64,000 bases of DNA. Origin: Bryobacteraceae bacterium (GTDB lineage: Bacteria; Acidobacteriota; Terriglobia; Bryobacterales; Bryobacteraceae). A program made the position numbers and the translations under genes. Below, piece by piece: positions 50,700 to 60,368 of the stretch (positions are counted from its first letter, which is position 1; every line of letters starts with the position of its first letter). Location of the stretch: NCBI GenBank assembly GCA_025928545.1, contig JAICJH010000004.1, positions 123,600 to 187,599 of the forward strand, written 5' to 3'. The notes below the pieces were generated by a model. It made no database searches. It was not told the origin of the DNA and worked only from the letters and a program-made list of their open reading frames with translations.

Positions 50700-52102
50700 C
50701 GAAACCGAGTTTGTTGGTAGTGGATGACGACGATGCTTTCCGCGCATATCTGGGAACATTTCTTACGTCCCGCGGCTATGAAGTAGAAACTGCGATTTCA
50801 GGTGAACGCGCGATCGCCAGATTAAGAGCTTCGAGTCAGCCTTCGGTGTTGATTCTTGACTTAATGATGCCTCGGGTCGGAGGCCTGGAAGTATTGGAGG
50901 AGATGGCACGTTCGCGCCGAACCGTCCCGACTATTGTGCTGTCGGGAATGGGTCAGGTCAACATGGTCGTGAAGGCCATGCGGCTCGGCGCCAGCGATTA
51001 TCTGGTCAAACCGTTCGGAGAAGACGACCTCGAACGTGCCGTCCAGAGCGCACTGGAAGAATGCCAGTCCGCCGGTGCTGCCGTTTTGCCAAATTCAGGT
51101 CCGCGCGAAGTTATTTCCGCCAACCCGAGAATGATCAGAATGCGCGAGCTTGCCGCGCAGGTGGCGGACACGGACGTCCCGGTATTGATTCTGGGCGAAT
51201 CCGGAGTTGGAAAAGAAGTAATGGCCCGGCATATTCACTATTCATCGGCGCGCCGCACGGAGCCTCTTCTCAAAGTCAATTGTGCCGCGCTGCCTGCGGA
51301 ATTACTCGAATCCGAGCTCTTCGGATACGAGCGCGGCGCGTTCACCGGCGCTCTCCGCGAAAAGCCGGGTAAGTTCGAATTGGCGGGACGCGGCACGATT
51401 TTTCTCGATGAAATAGGCGAGATGAGTCCGTTGCTGCAGGCCAAGTTGTTGCACGTCCTTCAGGATGGCGAGTATACGCGGTTGGGCGGCGTGAAACCAA
51501 TGTCGTCAACGGCGCGAGTACTGGCTGCAACCAATCAGCGTCTGGAAGATTGTGTGGCCGACGGTACATTTCGCGAAGACCTTTATTACCGTCTCAACGT
51601 GATTCGCCTGGAGATTCCTCCTCTGCGCGAAAGACGTGAAGATATTGCACCTCTGTGCAACTTTTTGATTGGCGTGTACAGCACGCGTTATAAACGGCCA
51701 CTCCGCGAAATGCCGCCCGAACTGATGGAGGCGGTGGAAAGTTATTCGTGGCCCGGAAACGTTCGGCAGCTGGAGAACATCGTCAAGCGCTTTGTCATAT
51801 TGCCGGACGTGGAACTTGCGCTGGCCGATCTCACGGAACCCGAGCACGCAAATGCGGCCGAAGAATCAGAAGAGCCGGAGATTCAGTCGGCCGCAGAGCC
51901 CCAACGCGATCTCGGCTCGCTCAAGAAGCTCTCATCTCAGGCGGCGGAGCGTGTGGAAAGAGAAATGGTGCTGCGGACTCTGAACGAGGTCAACTGGAAC
52001 CGGAAGCAGGCAGCGCGAAAGCTTTCCATCAGTTACAAGGCTCTCCTCAACAAGATCAAGAGATGGCAGATCGGTGGCGGGGCCAGAAGCGCCGCGGGAT
52101 AA
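50696..52102 (+). CDS. NtrC-type sigma-54 response regulator
   Basis: 468 residues from GTG 50696, overlapping the pseudo-sensor stop as GTGA; the frame extends back to 50624 only within that gene. Receiver with Asp55 (LILDLMMPRVGG) and Lys105; AAA+ domain with GESGVGKE (167-174), GAFTGA (214-219) and FLDEIGEM; Fis-type HTH (NWNRKQAARKLSISYKALLNKIKRW). All motifs intact. It is divergent from the stressosome genes. Targets are unknown; -24/-12-like elements occur before rsbS and in the 37-44 kb locus. Confidence 0.94.
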   Translation: MTKPSLLVVDDDDAFRAYLGTFLTSRGYEVETAISGERAIARLRASSQPSVLILDLMMPRVGGLEVLEEMARSRRTVPTIVLSGMGQVNMVVKAMRLGASDYLVKPFGEDDLERAVQSALEECQSAGAAVLPNSGPREVISANPRMIRMRELAAQVADTDVPVLILGESGVGKEVMARHIHYSSARRTEPLLKVNCAALPAELLESELFGYERGAFTGALREKPGKFELAGRGTIFLDEIGEMSPLLQAKLLHVLQDGEYTRLGGVKPMSSTARVLAATNQRLEDCVADGTFREDLYYRLNVIRLEIPPLRERREDIAPLCNFLIGVYSTRYKRPLREMPPELMEAVESYSWPGNVRQLENIVKRFVILPDVELALADLTEPEHANAAEESEEPEIQSAAEPQRDLGSLKKLSSQAAERVEREMVLRTLNEVNWNRKQAARKLSISYKALLNKIKRWQIGGGARSAAG

Positions 52103-52147
52103 CCTGCGCAATCGCGTCGGCGATCGCCGGAATCCGGACTGCGCGGC

Positions 52148-52798
52148 TCAGGCTTCTATAAGCTTCTTTCTGATCGCATAGCGGATCAGTTCGGAGCGAT
52201 CATGCAGTTCCAGTTTGCGCATGATATTGGCTTTGTGAGCATCCACCGTTTTGACGCTCAGATTCAGTCTCTGTGCGATTTCCTTGAGCGCCTCACCACC
52301 GGCAAGCAATACGAGAATCTCACGCTCCCGATCGCTCAGCAAGTCGTATTTCGTCTGGGCTCTGTCCGCACTCACCTTATAAGCGTTGACTACGCCCTTC
52401 AGAACTTTCGGGCTAAGGTAACGTTCTCCTCGTCCCACTGCGAGCGTGGCATATACGAGTTGTGACGGAGGCGCGTCCTTGAGAATGTAGCCGGCAGCGC
52501 CTTCCATAAGACAACGCGTTACCAGGTCCTCATCGTCGTGAATTGTGAGGATCAGAATCTGGATATCCGGCAGCACCCGATGAATCCTTTTGGTGGCGTC
52601 AAAGCCCTTCAGCAAAGGCATCGATATGTCCATGAGGACAACATCCGGACGTAGTGCTTTCGCCATTTCGACGGCCTGCAAACCGTCGAACGCCTCGCCG
52701 ACGATTTCTATTTCCGGCTGCGCCGAGAGTATTGCTTTCACTCCCTCGCGGAATAATGAATGATCGTCACAAATGAGAACTCTGAGTACGGGGTTCAC
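52148..52798 (-). CDS. NarL/LuxR-type response regulator
   Basis: 216 residues from GTG 52798, overlapping the kinase stop as GTGA. Receiver domain with Asp57 (VVLMDISMPLLKG) and a C-terminal LuxR-type helix-turn-helix (LSDREREILVLLAGGEALKEIAQRLNLSVKTVDAHKANIMRKL). Transcription factor partner of the adjacent histidine kinase. Converges with the sigma-54 regulator gene 45 bases away. Confidence 0.94.
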   Translation of the reverse strand: MNPVLRVLICDDHSLFREGVKAILSAQPEIEIVGEAFDGLQAVEMAKALRPDVVLMDISMPLLKGFDATKRIHRVLPDIQILILTIHDDEDLVTRCLMEGAAGYILKDAPPSQLVYATLAVGRGERYLSPKVLKGVVNAYKVSADRAQTKYDLLSDREREILVLLAGGEALKEIAQRLNLSVKTVDAHKANIMRKLELHDRSELIRYAIRKKLIEA

Positions 52799-54192
52799 TG
52801 GGCACCTGCTCCGGTTAATGGCAAATCCACTTCAATTCTGGTTCCACGGCGGCCACCCAGCGGGCTGACCGGCCATGATTGCACGTGAACCTTCCCTCCC
52901 AGAACTGCAATTCGTTCGCGCATCGCGGTCAACCCGAAGCGCTGTTTGTTTCTGGCCTCCGCCATGTCGAAGCCGGTACCGTCATCCTCGATCGTCATCA
53001 TCAATTGACTATTCTTCAGGCACGCGAAGGCAAGAATGACATGTTTGGCACGGGCGTGGCGCAATACGTTCGATAGCGCACCCTGCAGCACCCGGTACAA
53101 CGCCGTCTGGTGAGACATTGCGATCTGCGGCGGCATATCCCCCTCCCTCACAGTTACTTCGATTCCAGTGCTGGCACTAAACTGACGGGCGTACAGCCGG
53201 ATGGCCGGCAGAAAGCCCAGATCGTCGAAGACAGCAGGTCCGAGATCCATCACCAAACGCCGCACCGAATCAATTGCACGGCCGATCAATTCGAGAGCAT
53301 CATTCAGCCGTGGCGTCAGCAGAGAGAGCTTGTTCAGGCCGACGTCAGCCGCAATCAATTCGAGTCGAAGCTTCAGAACCACCAGTTCATGTCCGATTTC
53401 GTCGTGCAAATCGTGCGATAACCGGCGGCGTTCCCTTTCATACACTCCGGTGACATAAGAAGATGTGCCGTGCAGACGATGCTCCGCGTCTTTGAGGCGC
53501 GCTTCCATAGTATGCGCCCGTGCTTCCCAGTGGCGAGCGTATCCGACCACCAGTATGTCGCGAGCCAATAAACTCATGCGAAGGAAACCGAGGGCGGACT
53601 TTGGATCTTCTTTGCCAATCAGTCGCAGTGCCTCATCCTGCAATGCGTTGAGACACGATAAGACACCGTAAACAGCTATCTCGCGTCGAGCCAGGTCGTC
53701 ACCGATTTTTTCGATATCATCCTGAAACTCGCGAAAACCCATGCGGGGAACGCGTTGCACTGCATTCCACAGGGCGGCTTCCGATCTCTCGTCATCCATG
53801 TGGCCCCAAAGACTGTGCAACTCCTGTGTCCACGAAGCAAGCAGGGCAGCCTCGTTGTGTCGCAGAACTTTTATAGCCTCAGCGAAATCCTTCCGCGCGT
53901 CGGCGAACGCGCGTGCGCTGCCAGTGCGATTTCCGTGGTCGCGGTTGACCAGACGACGCGCGGCGGTCCGTGTTTTGTTTGCAGAAACCTGATTTCGTGG
54001 CAACCCATACGGTTGCCTGCAATGGATCTGCCAATCGAATACAGTTACCGCATCTGCCAATTGCTGCCAGCCGGATGCCACCTCCACGGCCAGATAGAGA
54101 CTTCCAGTACCACTCTCAAGCCTGCTTTTACCTGCACGTCGCAAATAGCCGCAGTAACCATTAAGAAGAACCACGGACAACTGTTGTGGCAT
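52795..54192 (-). CDS. NarX-type sensor histidine kinase
   Basis: About 465 residues from ATG 54192. HisKA_3 motif ERERRRLSHDLHDEIGHELVVLKLRLE (His264 by this start) and a HATPase domain with DDGTGFDMAEARNKQRFGLTAMRERIAVLGG. The upstream half is helical with no membrane segment, so it is a soluble sensor. The first 85 residues are of low coding quality and contain no conserved feature; the true start may be further in. AAGCAAGG lies before the ATG. Partner of the NarL-type regulator. Confidence 0.9.
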   Translation of the reverse strand: MPQQLSVVLLNGYCGYLRRAGKSRLESGTGSLYLAVEVASGWQQLADAVTVFDWQIHCRQPYGLPRNQVSANKTRTAARRLVNRDHGNRTGSARAFADARKDFAEAIKVLRHNEAALLASWTQELHSLWGHMDDERSEAALWNAVQRVPRMGFREFQDDIEKIGDDLARREIAVYGVLSCLNALQDEALRLIGKEDPKSALGFLRMSLLARDILVVGYARHWEARAHTMEARLKDAEHRLHGTSSYVTGVYERERRRLSHDLHDEIGHELVVLKLRLELIAADVGLNKLSLLTPRLNDALELIGRAIDSVRRLVMDLGPAVFDDLGFLPAIRLYARQFSASTGIEVTVREGDMPPQIAMSHQTALYRVLQGALSNVLRHARAKHVILAFACLKNSQLMMTIEDDGTGFDMAEARNKQRFGLTAMRERIAVLGGKVHVQSWPVSPLGGRRGTRIEVDLPLTGAGAQ

Positions 54193-54423
54193 CAACCTTG
54201 CTTACCCTTCAACGTGTAACGGTGTAGGGAGTTCCCGGGACGTGAGGCTGCGTCGCTGTCGCCAAATCGCGTTTCTGGGACAGGGGCATTAGAAGGCCGC
54301 TCAACAGTTGCTGATCGAAAACGGGTCCGAAACTTTAATGCAAATCCATGTGCGCGGCCATGAATGTGGCGCGCGAAGACCGGTCATTGCCTCAGGAATA
54401 AAGCAACTGCACAAGAGGAAGCT

Positions 54424-55371
54424 ATGTATAAAAGACGCCTGATCGCCGCCATGTTTTTCTGCGCCACGTCCGTGCTGTTGCCGGCTGCGACGGACGCTCC
54501 CCCCACTTATGTTCTGGGCCCCGGCGATGAAGTTACTATCTGGGCTCTCGGCGCCGAAGAGATCACTTCGCACCCGTACCGCGTGGATCTCACCGGTTAC
54601 CTCGACGTCCCGCTCGCAGGTCATATCAAGGCCGATGGGCTGACGGTCGACCAGGTTCGCGCGGAGTTAGTCAAGCAGCTCTCGACTCAGATCAAGAAGC
54701 CGCAGGTGACGGTGAGCGTAACTGAACTTCGGAGTCAGCCTGTCTCCGTGATGGGCGCCGTAAACAAGCCCGGCGTTTATCAACTCCAGGGTCAGAAGAC
54801 ATTACTGGAAGTGCTTTCCCTGGCCGAAGGAGTTAAGAGCGACGCAGGCAACTCTGTACGTATTTCCCGGCAATTGGATCAGGGGCCTCTCCCCTTGCCC
54901 GGCGCGACCAAAGACGCTTCGGGTCAGGCCTACATCGCTGAAACCGGCCTGAGGGACGTTCTCGACAGCAAGAACGCTTCGAGCGCGCTGATCGTGAAAC
55001 CACGCGATGTCATCACGATCGCACAGGGGGAAACAATTTATGTGATTGGCGACGTCCACAAGCAGGGTGGCTTCGCCCTGGGGCAGAAGGAACAGATTAC
55101 GGTGCTCCAGGCTTTATCGCTGGCAGAAGGCCCGTCGCCGGCCGCCAAACTGAGCGAGGCGCGGATTCTGCGGGAGTCCGGAGATCCGAATAAGCGCGCC
55201 GATATCCCGGTGGACATCGCGAAAATTCTCAAAGGCAAAGCTCCGAACGTCCAGCTACGGGTCGGAGACATGCTCTATGTTCCGGACAGCAGAACCAAGA
55301 ACGTTGCCCTTCGAGCGGCGGAAGCGGCATTGAGCATCGGTACGGGCGTCGCAATCTGGCGCATTCCTTAA
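54424..55371 (+). CDS. Polysaccharide export outer-membrane protein (Wza type)
   Basis: 315 residues from ATG 54424 (GAGGAAGCT before it). Signal peptide MYKRRLIAAMFFCATSVLLPAA, without a lipobox Cys. Poly_export domain (YVLGPGDEVTIWALGAEEI ... RVDLTGYLDVPLAGHI) followed by two SLBB repeats (PVSVMGAVNKPGVYQL and IYVIGDVHKQGGFALG). C-terminal amphipathic helix ALRAAEAALSIGTGVAIW may form the outer-membrane barrel as in Wza. First gene of the exopolysaccharide operon, followed 11 bases later by the Wzz/kinase gene. Confidence 0.92.
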   Translation: MYKRRLIAAMFFCATSVLLPAATDAPPTYVLGPGDEVTIWALGAEEITSHPYRVDLTGYLDVPLAGHIKADGLTVDQVRAELVKQLSTQIKKPQVTVSVTELRSQPVSVMGAVNKPGVYQLQGQKTLLEVLSLAEGVKSDAGNSVRISRQLDQGPLPLPGATKDASGQAYIAETGLRDVLDSKNASSALIVKPRDVITIAQGETIYVIGDVHKQGGFALGQKEQITVLQALSLAEGPSPAAKLSEARILRESGDPNKRADIPVDIAKILKGKAPNVQLRVGDMLYVPDSRTKNVALRAAEAALSIGTGVAIWRIP

Positions 55372-55382
55372 GGTCAATCACT

Positions 55383-57665
55383 ATGAGCGATACGAAAAAA
55401 TCAGCCACTTCACAGCCGGCCCTTATTCTGGCTGGCCGACGGCAGCCGCTCACGCGGCGCGGTCTCTACGGAGGAGGAGCTGGACGCGCCAACTCCGATC
55501 CCGATACCGTGTCCAACGCCTGGCACGCCGTTCAGCGGGGGAAGTTCATCATTCTCGGCTGCGTCGCGGCCGGTTTGCTGCTCGCTGTCGTCGTCAGCGG
55601 CCTGCAGACACCCATGTATCAGGCAAAGACAATTCTCGAACTGCGCGACCCTGGGCACAATGTATCGCCGTTTGTCCCGTCCACAGCTTCCACGGAAGCC
55701 GCTGCCGATTCAGCCATCGTGACTCAGGTGACTTTGCTTCACAGCGAGCCTTTGCTGCGCAGCGTAGTGGAAAAGCTCAATCTCGATAAGAAGCGTGGAT
55801 TCGCGCCCGCCACCGACTCTTCACAGGTCTTATGGCGTACGTTGCGTCACCAGAATCTTCCGCCGGAAACGCCGATGGATAAGGCGGTCCGCGCAGCCGA
55901 TCACAATCTGTCAATCCGGCATCAGGCGCGAATTATTGAGCTCGATTACAACTCCGACGATCCGGCATTGGCCGCCGAATTTCTGAATACGCTCATCAAT
56001 GAACACATGCGGGAAGCGTCTAACCATGACGCCACTGCCGTAAAGCAGCTGAAAGAGTGGCTGGACAGAGAAACCACCGATCTGGGACAGAAGCTCGCCC
56101 GGTCCGAAGCGGAGATGCAGCACTACGCCCAAAACAGCGGACTGGTTCAAACAGATAGCCACGACACCGTAACTCAACAGCAGCTCCGGCTTCTGAGTGA
56201 GGAACTAGGTCGGGCCGAAGCAGATCGGATGATCAAACAATCGCGCAGCGCCGTAGCGGCCGCGGCTCCCGCGGAGGTGATGCCTCAGGTGGTCGACGAC
56301 CCGGTCCTGAAGGAATATCAGACAAAGCTGACGGCCTTGAAACAGGAATCGCAGCGTCTTCAGTCGCTGTACCAGCCTGAAAGCTACAAGGTTCAGGAGG
56401 TGGAGAACCAGATCGCCGTCCTCGAAGGCGCCATCCGGAAAGAACTGACGGATGTCCGCAGCCGTTCGGATAACGAATATAAGGCCGCGCAGGCGAGAGA
56501 GGACATGCTTCAGTCGAAATTTGCGAATGAATCGCAGCATGTCTCCGCGCAGGAGGCAAAATTCATTCACTACGGGACCCTCCAGCAACAGCTGGAAACA
56601 ACGCGCACGATGCATGCCGAACTGTTGGAGAAGGCGCAGCAGCTCGCGCTCACTTCGGCGGCCCCGAACACAGATGTGACACTTGTCAGTGCGGCGTCGG
56701 CTCCCACTCGCCCGTACAGTCCAAACTATCCGCTGAATCTTATCCTGGGACTTTTCACGGGTCTGATTGCGGGTCTTGTAACAGCAGTGTCGCGTGAGCA
56801 GGTGCGCCCCAGACTTCGGGCGCCCGGCGATTCGTCCATGTTGCTTCAGCTTCCCGAACTTGCTGCTATCCCATGCATCGACAGACGCCGTGGTGCGCAG
56901 TACCTGCTTCCACCTCCGCGCGCCAACAGGATGGAAGACCGTCTGGAACTGGCCGCCTGGAACGGTACGCCGGCTTTGCTCATCGAGTCTATTCACGATG
57001 CGCTGGCCTCCATAACTGCCAGTTGCGATCGCGGTTCTCGCGTCATTCTTTTCACCAGTCCGTCGCCCGGCGACGGAAAAACGACAATCACCGCCAACCT
57101 CGCCATCTCCCTCGCTCTCTGCCGTCGTAAGGTCCTGTTGATCGATGGCGATCTGCGGCGGCCGCGGCTGCACAAGGTATTCAATGTGCCGGTGGAGCCT
57201 GGACTGGCGGAGGCCCTGCGCGACATAACACCGCAGGAAAGCGGCGATTTCGGCAAGGTGAACGCCCTGCCGATTCCGAGCCTGTTTCTGATGACCAGCG
57301 GAAAGCTGACCGCTACTCACGCTCCATTGTTCGGCGGCAAGCGCCTCGCTCAGATTCTGGACCGCATGCGAACGCAGTACGACGTCATCCTCATTGATGC
57401 GCCCCCTGTTCTGCACGGCCCCGATGCACGCCTGCTGGGCCGGCTTGCAGATGCCGCCATCCTGATCACGCGGGCGCGCAAGACGTCCCATCAGGATGCA
57501 GTGGCCGCTGCCAGCAGACTGACCGCCGATGGAATTCCGCTGGCGGGCACCATCCTGAACGACTGGAACCCTCGCTCCGACAGCTCGGCATACAGCACCT
57601 ATCTTCCAGTTGAAGCGGAAACGGAACCGGAGACAGAGACGGAGACGGAGAAGGCGCTGCAGTAG
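55383..57665 (+). CDS. Wzz-type chain-length protein fused to BY-type tyrosine kinase
   Basis: 760 residues. Two membrane helices (FIILGCVAAGLLLAVVVSG near 55 and LNLILGLFTGLIAGLVTAV near 455) bracket a periplasmic coiled-coil domain. The cytoplasmic part is a bacterial tyrosine autokinase: Walker A SPSPGDGKTT (about 560-569), Walker A' LLIDGDLRRPR (about 583) and Walker B VILIDAPP (about 668). The usual C-terminal Tyr cluster is reduced to SAYSTYLP, followed by an acidic tail of ET repeats. Controls polymer length and export. Confidence 0.93.
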   Translation: MSDTKKSATSQPALILAGRRQPLTRRGLYGGGAGRANSDPDTVSNAWHAVQRGKFIILGCVAAGLLLAVVVSGLQTPMYQAKTILELRDPGHNVSPFVPSTASTEAAADSAIVTQVTLLHSEPLLRSVVEKLNLDKKRGFAPATDSSQVLWRTLRHQNLPPETPMDKAVRAADHNLSIRHQARIIELDYNSDDPALAAEFLNTLINEHMREASNHDATAVKQLKEWLDRETTDLGQKLARSEAEMQHYAQNSGLVQTDSHDTVTQQQLRLLSEELGRAEADRMIKQSRSAVAAAAPAEVMPQVVDDPVLKEYQTKLTALKQESQRLQSLYQPESYKVQEVENQIAVLEGAIRKELTDVRSRSDNEYKAAQAREDMLQSKFANESQHVSAQEAKFIHYGTLQQQLETTRTMHAELLEKAQQLALTSAAPNTDVTLVSAASAPTRPYSPNYPLNLILGLFTGLIAGLVTAVSREQVRPRLRAPGDSSMLLQLPELAAIPCIDRRRGAQYLLPPPRANRMEDRLELAAWNGTPALLIESIHDALASITASCDRGSRVILFTSPSPGDGKTTITANLAISLALCRRKVLLIDGDLRRPRLHKVFNVPVEPGLAEALRDITPQESGDFGKVNALPIPSLFLMTSGKLTATHAPLFGGKRLAQILDRMRTQYDVILIDAPPVLHGPDARLLGRLADAAILITRARKTSHQDAVAAASRLTADGIPLAGTILNDWNPRSDSSAYSTYLPVEAETEPETETETEKALQ

Positions 57666-57716
57666 ACAGATCTTCTGTACATTCCTGCAGCCCTGCACCA
57701 TGAGGCCATTAACGCG

Positions 57717-58976
57717 ATGAACGGAATGCCAATCCTGGCGCACGGTATTGCTCACTCCCGTCCTCTGGAATATGTGGGGGCCAGGCGAACATCCCTGACG
57801 CCGCTTGCCTGGCTGATGGGCTTCTATGTCTTCTTCTTTCCGATTCAGTTCGGCGCGGAGACAATCAATTTTGCGCCGTCTGACCTGTTTCTGGGATCAG
57901 CCGTGTTGTTCTGCGGGTTGCGCCTCAGATTGATCAGGGCGGCCTGGAGTTTCCTTCATCTGGCTCTGGTTCTTGTGTTCTTCTCTGCCGCGGGCATTTC
58001 CGTTTACCTTCACGGAGATTTATCTACCTATGTCATCGTCAAGATCGTCGGACTCCTGACGCTTCTGGCATCATATTTGTGCCTGACGAACGCGGCTGAT
58101 CGCTGGGGGGAAATTGAGCGTCTCGCGCGCATCTTCATCGTCGCCACCAGCCTGCATTGCCTGATAGCGGTAGTGGCCCTGAAAACGGGCTTTTCTGCGA
58201 ACTGGATGAATTACGGGAACCTGCGCGTTTCCGGAATGCTGCTCGACCCCAACGCCTTCGGCGGTCTGGTGTTGGTCGCGTTGCTGATCCAGATCGGGAC
58301 CTATCTGGGCGGTCGGGTGGCGATACCCGGCGTGTGGGGCATAGCTGCAACACTGTCGCTCTCAGTGGGCCTTTTCCTGACTCTCTCGCGTTCCGCGTGG
58401 ATTGGATTCTTCTTTGGTTTTATCCTGATCAGCATGCTTCGGCCGCGCGCCTGGGTAATCGGCGTGGTGTTCACAGCGGCACTGGCCGGTGGTACGTGGC
58501 TATGGATTGAGAGCCAGCAAAGCGCCAAAAACGAAATACTGCTCGAGCGGGAGAACACCGCGATGCAAAGGATCGATCAAATCCGACAGGCACTCCCTAT
58601 GTTTGCCTCGCATCCGGTGTTGGGAATTGGAATGGGTGAATTCGATCTACGCAGCGATCCGGCCGGCTTTCATCCGATGATCATCCACAACACGACGGTC
58701 TGGATTTTAACTGAGTTCGGCCTGATAGGTCTCACCGTCTATCTCGCCTTCATGGGCTGGTTTTTCAGACGGGGCTGGATGGCTCTCAGACTGGCTGACG
58801 CGCGCAACAAGCCGCTGGTGATAGGTCTGTTGGGCGCGCACGCCGGAATGCTGGGGCTATCGACGGGCATTGAGGTTTTGTATCAGAGGCATTGGTGGCT
58901 GGTCATGGCACTTCTCGCGGCCTCCGCTGTATTAGCGTCGCGCGATGCGGCATTCAATCGGGATGCCGGGTTATGA
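57717..58976 (+). CDS. O-antigen ligase/polymerase family protein (Wzy-like)
   Basis: 419 residues with about ten membrane helices and the large periplasmic loop of Wzy_C/O-antigen ligase proteins; HPVLGIGMGEFDLRS and HNTTVWILTEFGLIGLTVYLAFM hold the conserved Gly and His/Asn residues. It probably polymerises lipid-linked repeat units on the periplasmic face. The stop overlaps the flippase gene as ATGA. Ligase and polymerase cannot be told apart by sequence alone; the operon favours polymerase. Confidence 0.88.
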   Translation: MNGMPILAHGIAHSRPLEYVGARRTSLTPLAWLMGFYVFFFPIQFGAETINFAPSDLFLGSAVLFCGLRLRLIRAAWSFLHLALVLVFFSAAGISVYLHGDLSTYVIVKIVGLLTLLASYLCLTNAADRWGEIERLARIFIVATSLHCLIAVVALKTGFSANWMNYGNLRVSGMLLDPNAFGGLVLVALLIQIGTYLGGRVAIPGVWGIAATLSLSVGLFLTLSRSAWIGFFFGFILISMLRPRAWVIGVVFTAALAGGTWLWIESQQSAKNEILLERENTAMQRIDQIRQALPMFASHPVLGIGMGEFDLRSDPAGFHPMIIHNTTVWILTEFGLIGLTVYLAFMGWFFRRGWMALRLADARNKPLVIGLLGAHAGMLGLSTGIEVLYQRHWWLVMALLAASAVLASRDAAFNRDAGL

Positions 58977-60349
58977 GTGCCGCGGCCCCCGCCAATTCAA
59001 TGCCATCCAAAACAAAACGGTCTTCCAGCGTCTTCTTCGGCATCTCCATACCGCACGGCGTCCTTTACAACATCTTTTCGCTGTACTGGATCTATTGTTC
59101 TACGTATTTGCTGGCGCTCATCACGGTCCGGTATCTCAGCCGCACACTCGGCCCCGCGGGATGGGGAATGCTGGCAGCCGTCCAGTCGTTCGGGGGATGC
59201 CTGCTGATTGCCGTTGAGTTTGGTTTCACATTCTCAGGCACGAAAGAAGTAGCACGCTCACGCAACGACCCAGGCACGCTGAAGAAGCTGATCTCGGCCG
59301 TACAAGGCGCCAAAATACTGCTCGCCGTACTCAGCTGCGGTGCAGCTCTGGCGGTGCAGCAGGCTTCACCGATTTTTCGGAACAACCCCGGTACATTTTG
59401 GTGGGGGATCGCGTGGGGCGTAGCACAGGGCGCCAATCTCATGTGGTTCTTTCAGGGCATCGAACGCATGCGACTCGTGGCCACGCTGGATTTCGCCGCT
59501 CGGGCAATCGCAGTGGCCGCTACCTTCGTTCTTGTTCAGGGTCCGGCCGATGCGTGGCGGGCGCTTGCGCTACAGGCGGCGGCTTCCTTTCTCTCCTTCC
59601 TGTTTTCGTTTGGGCTTGCCTGGAAAATCACCGGTTTTGAAATTCCGAAGCTTAGCGCAGTCATGGATGCGCTGCGAAACGGCGTCCGCACATTCATCCC
59701 CCGGAATGCCTCGGGCCTTTATACCGTCGGGAGTACATTCCTGCTTGGCTTTTTCGCGCGCCCCGAAATTGTGGGTTTTTATGCGGGCGCGGACAGAATC
59801 TCCCGTGCGCTGGTCGGCTTGCTCGCACCTGCCAGCGAGGCCGTCTTTCCGCGGATCAGCCATGTCGCCACTCAATCGCGGGACCGAACGCTGCGCCTGG
59901 CGCGGCTGAGCGCCGCAATCATGGCAACCGTGGGCGCGGCAATGGCGGGCGCCCAGTATCTGTTGGCGCCGCTCCTTGTTCATATGCTGCTGGGACCCGG
60001 TTACGACGCAGCCGTGCTGCCTCTCCGCATCCTCAGCGTTCTCCCGCCATTGATTGCGTTGCGCAATGTGTTGGCCATTCATTGGATGCTGCCGCTCGAT
60101 CTGGAACGCGAATTGAATGCAGTGGTTGTGGCGTGCGGAGTTCTCAACGTAATCCTGGCGATCGTAGTTGCGCCGCACTATGGCGGAGTTGGGATGGCGT
60201 GGGTTGTGGTTGGGACGCAGGCATTCGCAAGTCTGGGAGCATGGCTCGTTTTGAAGTGGCTGAAGCTCGATCCATTCGGCAGCTCCTCCGGCGGTGCGGC
60301 GGCTGTCCGGGGAGTGCCGCCGATTCAGGCTGCACCATTCGCCAAATAG
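58973..60349 (+). CDS. Wzx-type polysaccharide flippase
   Basis: 458 residues from ATG 58973 (ATGA overlap with wzy); the frame is open upstream but overlaps wzy. Twelve or more membrane helices of the MOP superfamily: LYNIFSLYWIYCSTYLLALITVRYLSRTLGPAGWG, FGFTFSGTKEVARSRND, and the C-terminal LRILSVLPPLIALRNVLAIHWMLPL. It flips undecaprenyl-linked repeat units across the membrane. Confidence 0.9.
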   Translation: MSAAAPANSMPSKTKRSSSVFFGISIPHGVLYNIFSLYWIYCSTYLLALITVRYLSRTLGPAGWGMLAAVQSFGGCLLIAVEFGFTFSGTKEVARSRNDPGTLKKLISAVQGAKILLAVLSCGAALAVQQASPIFRNNPGTFWWGIAWGVAQGANLMWFFQGIERMRLVATLDFAARAIAVAATFVLVQGPADAWRALALQAAASFLSFLFSFGLAWKITGFEIPKLSAVMDALRNGVRTFIPRNASGLYTVGSTFLLGFFARPEIVGFYAGADRISRALVGLLAPASEAVFPRISHVATQSRDRTLRLARLSAAIMATVGAAMAGAQYLLAPLLVHMLLGPGYDAAVLPLRILSVLPPLIALRNVLAIHWMLPLDLERELNAVVVACGVLNVILAIVVAPHYGGVGMAWVVVGTQAFASLGAWLVLKWLKLDPFGSSSGGAAAVRGVPPIQAAPFAK

Positions 60350-60368
60350 CAATATATCGGGGGATCTC

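Noticed and set aside
56205..57755. 516-codon open frame on the minus strand opposite the Wzz/kinase gene
   Set aside because: Antisense shadow; the opposite strand carries Walker A, A' and B motifs.
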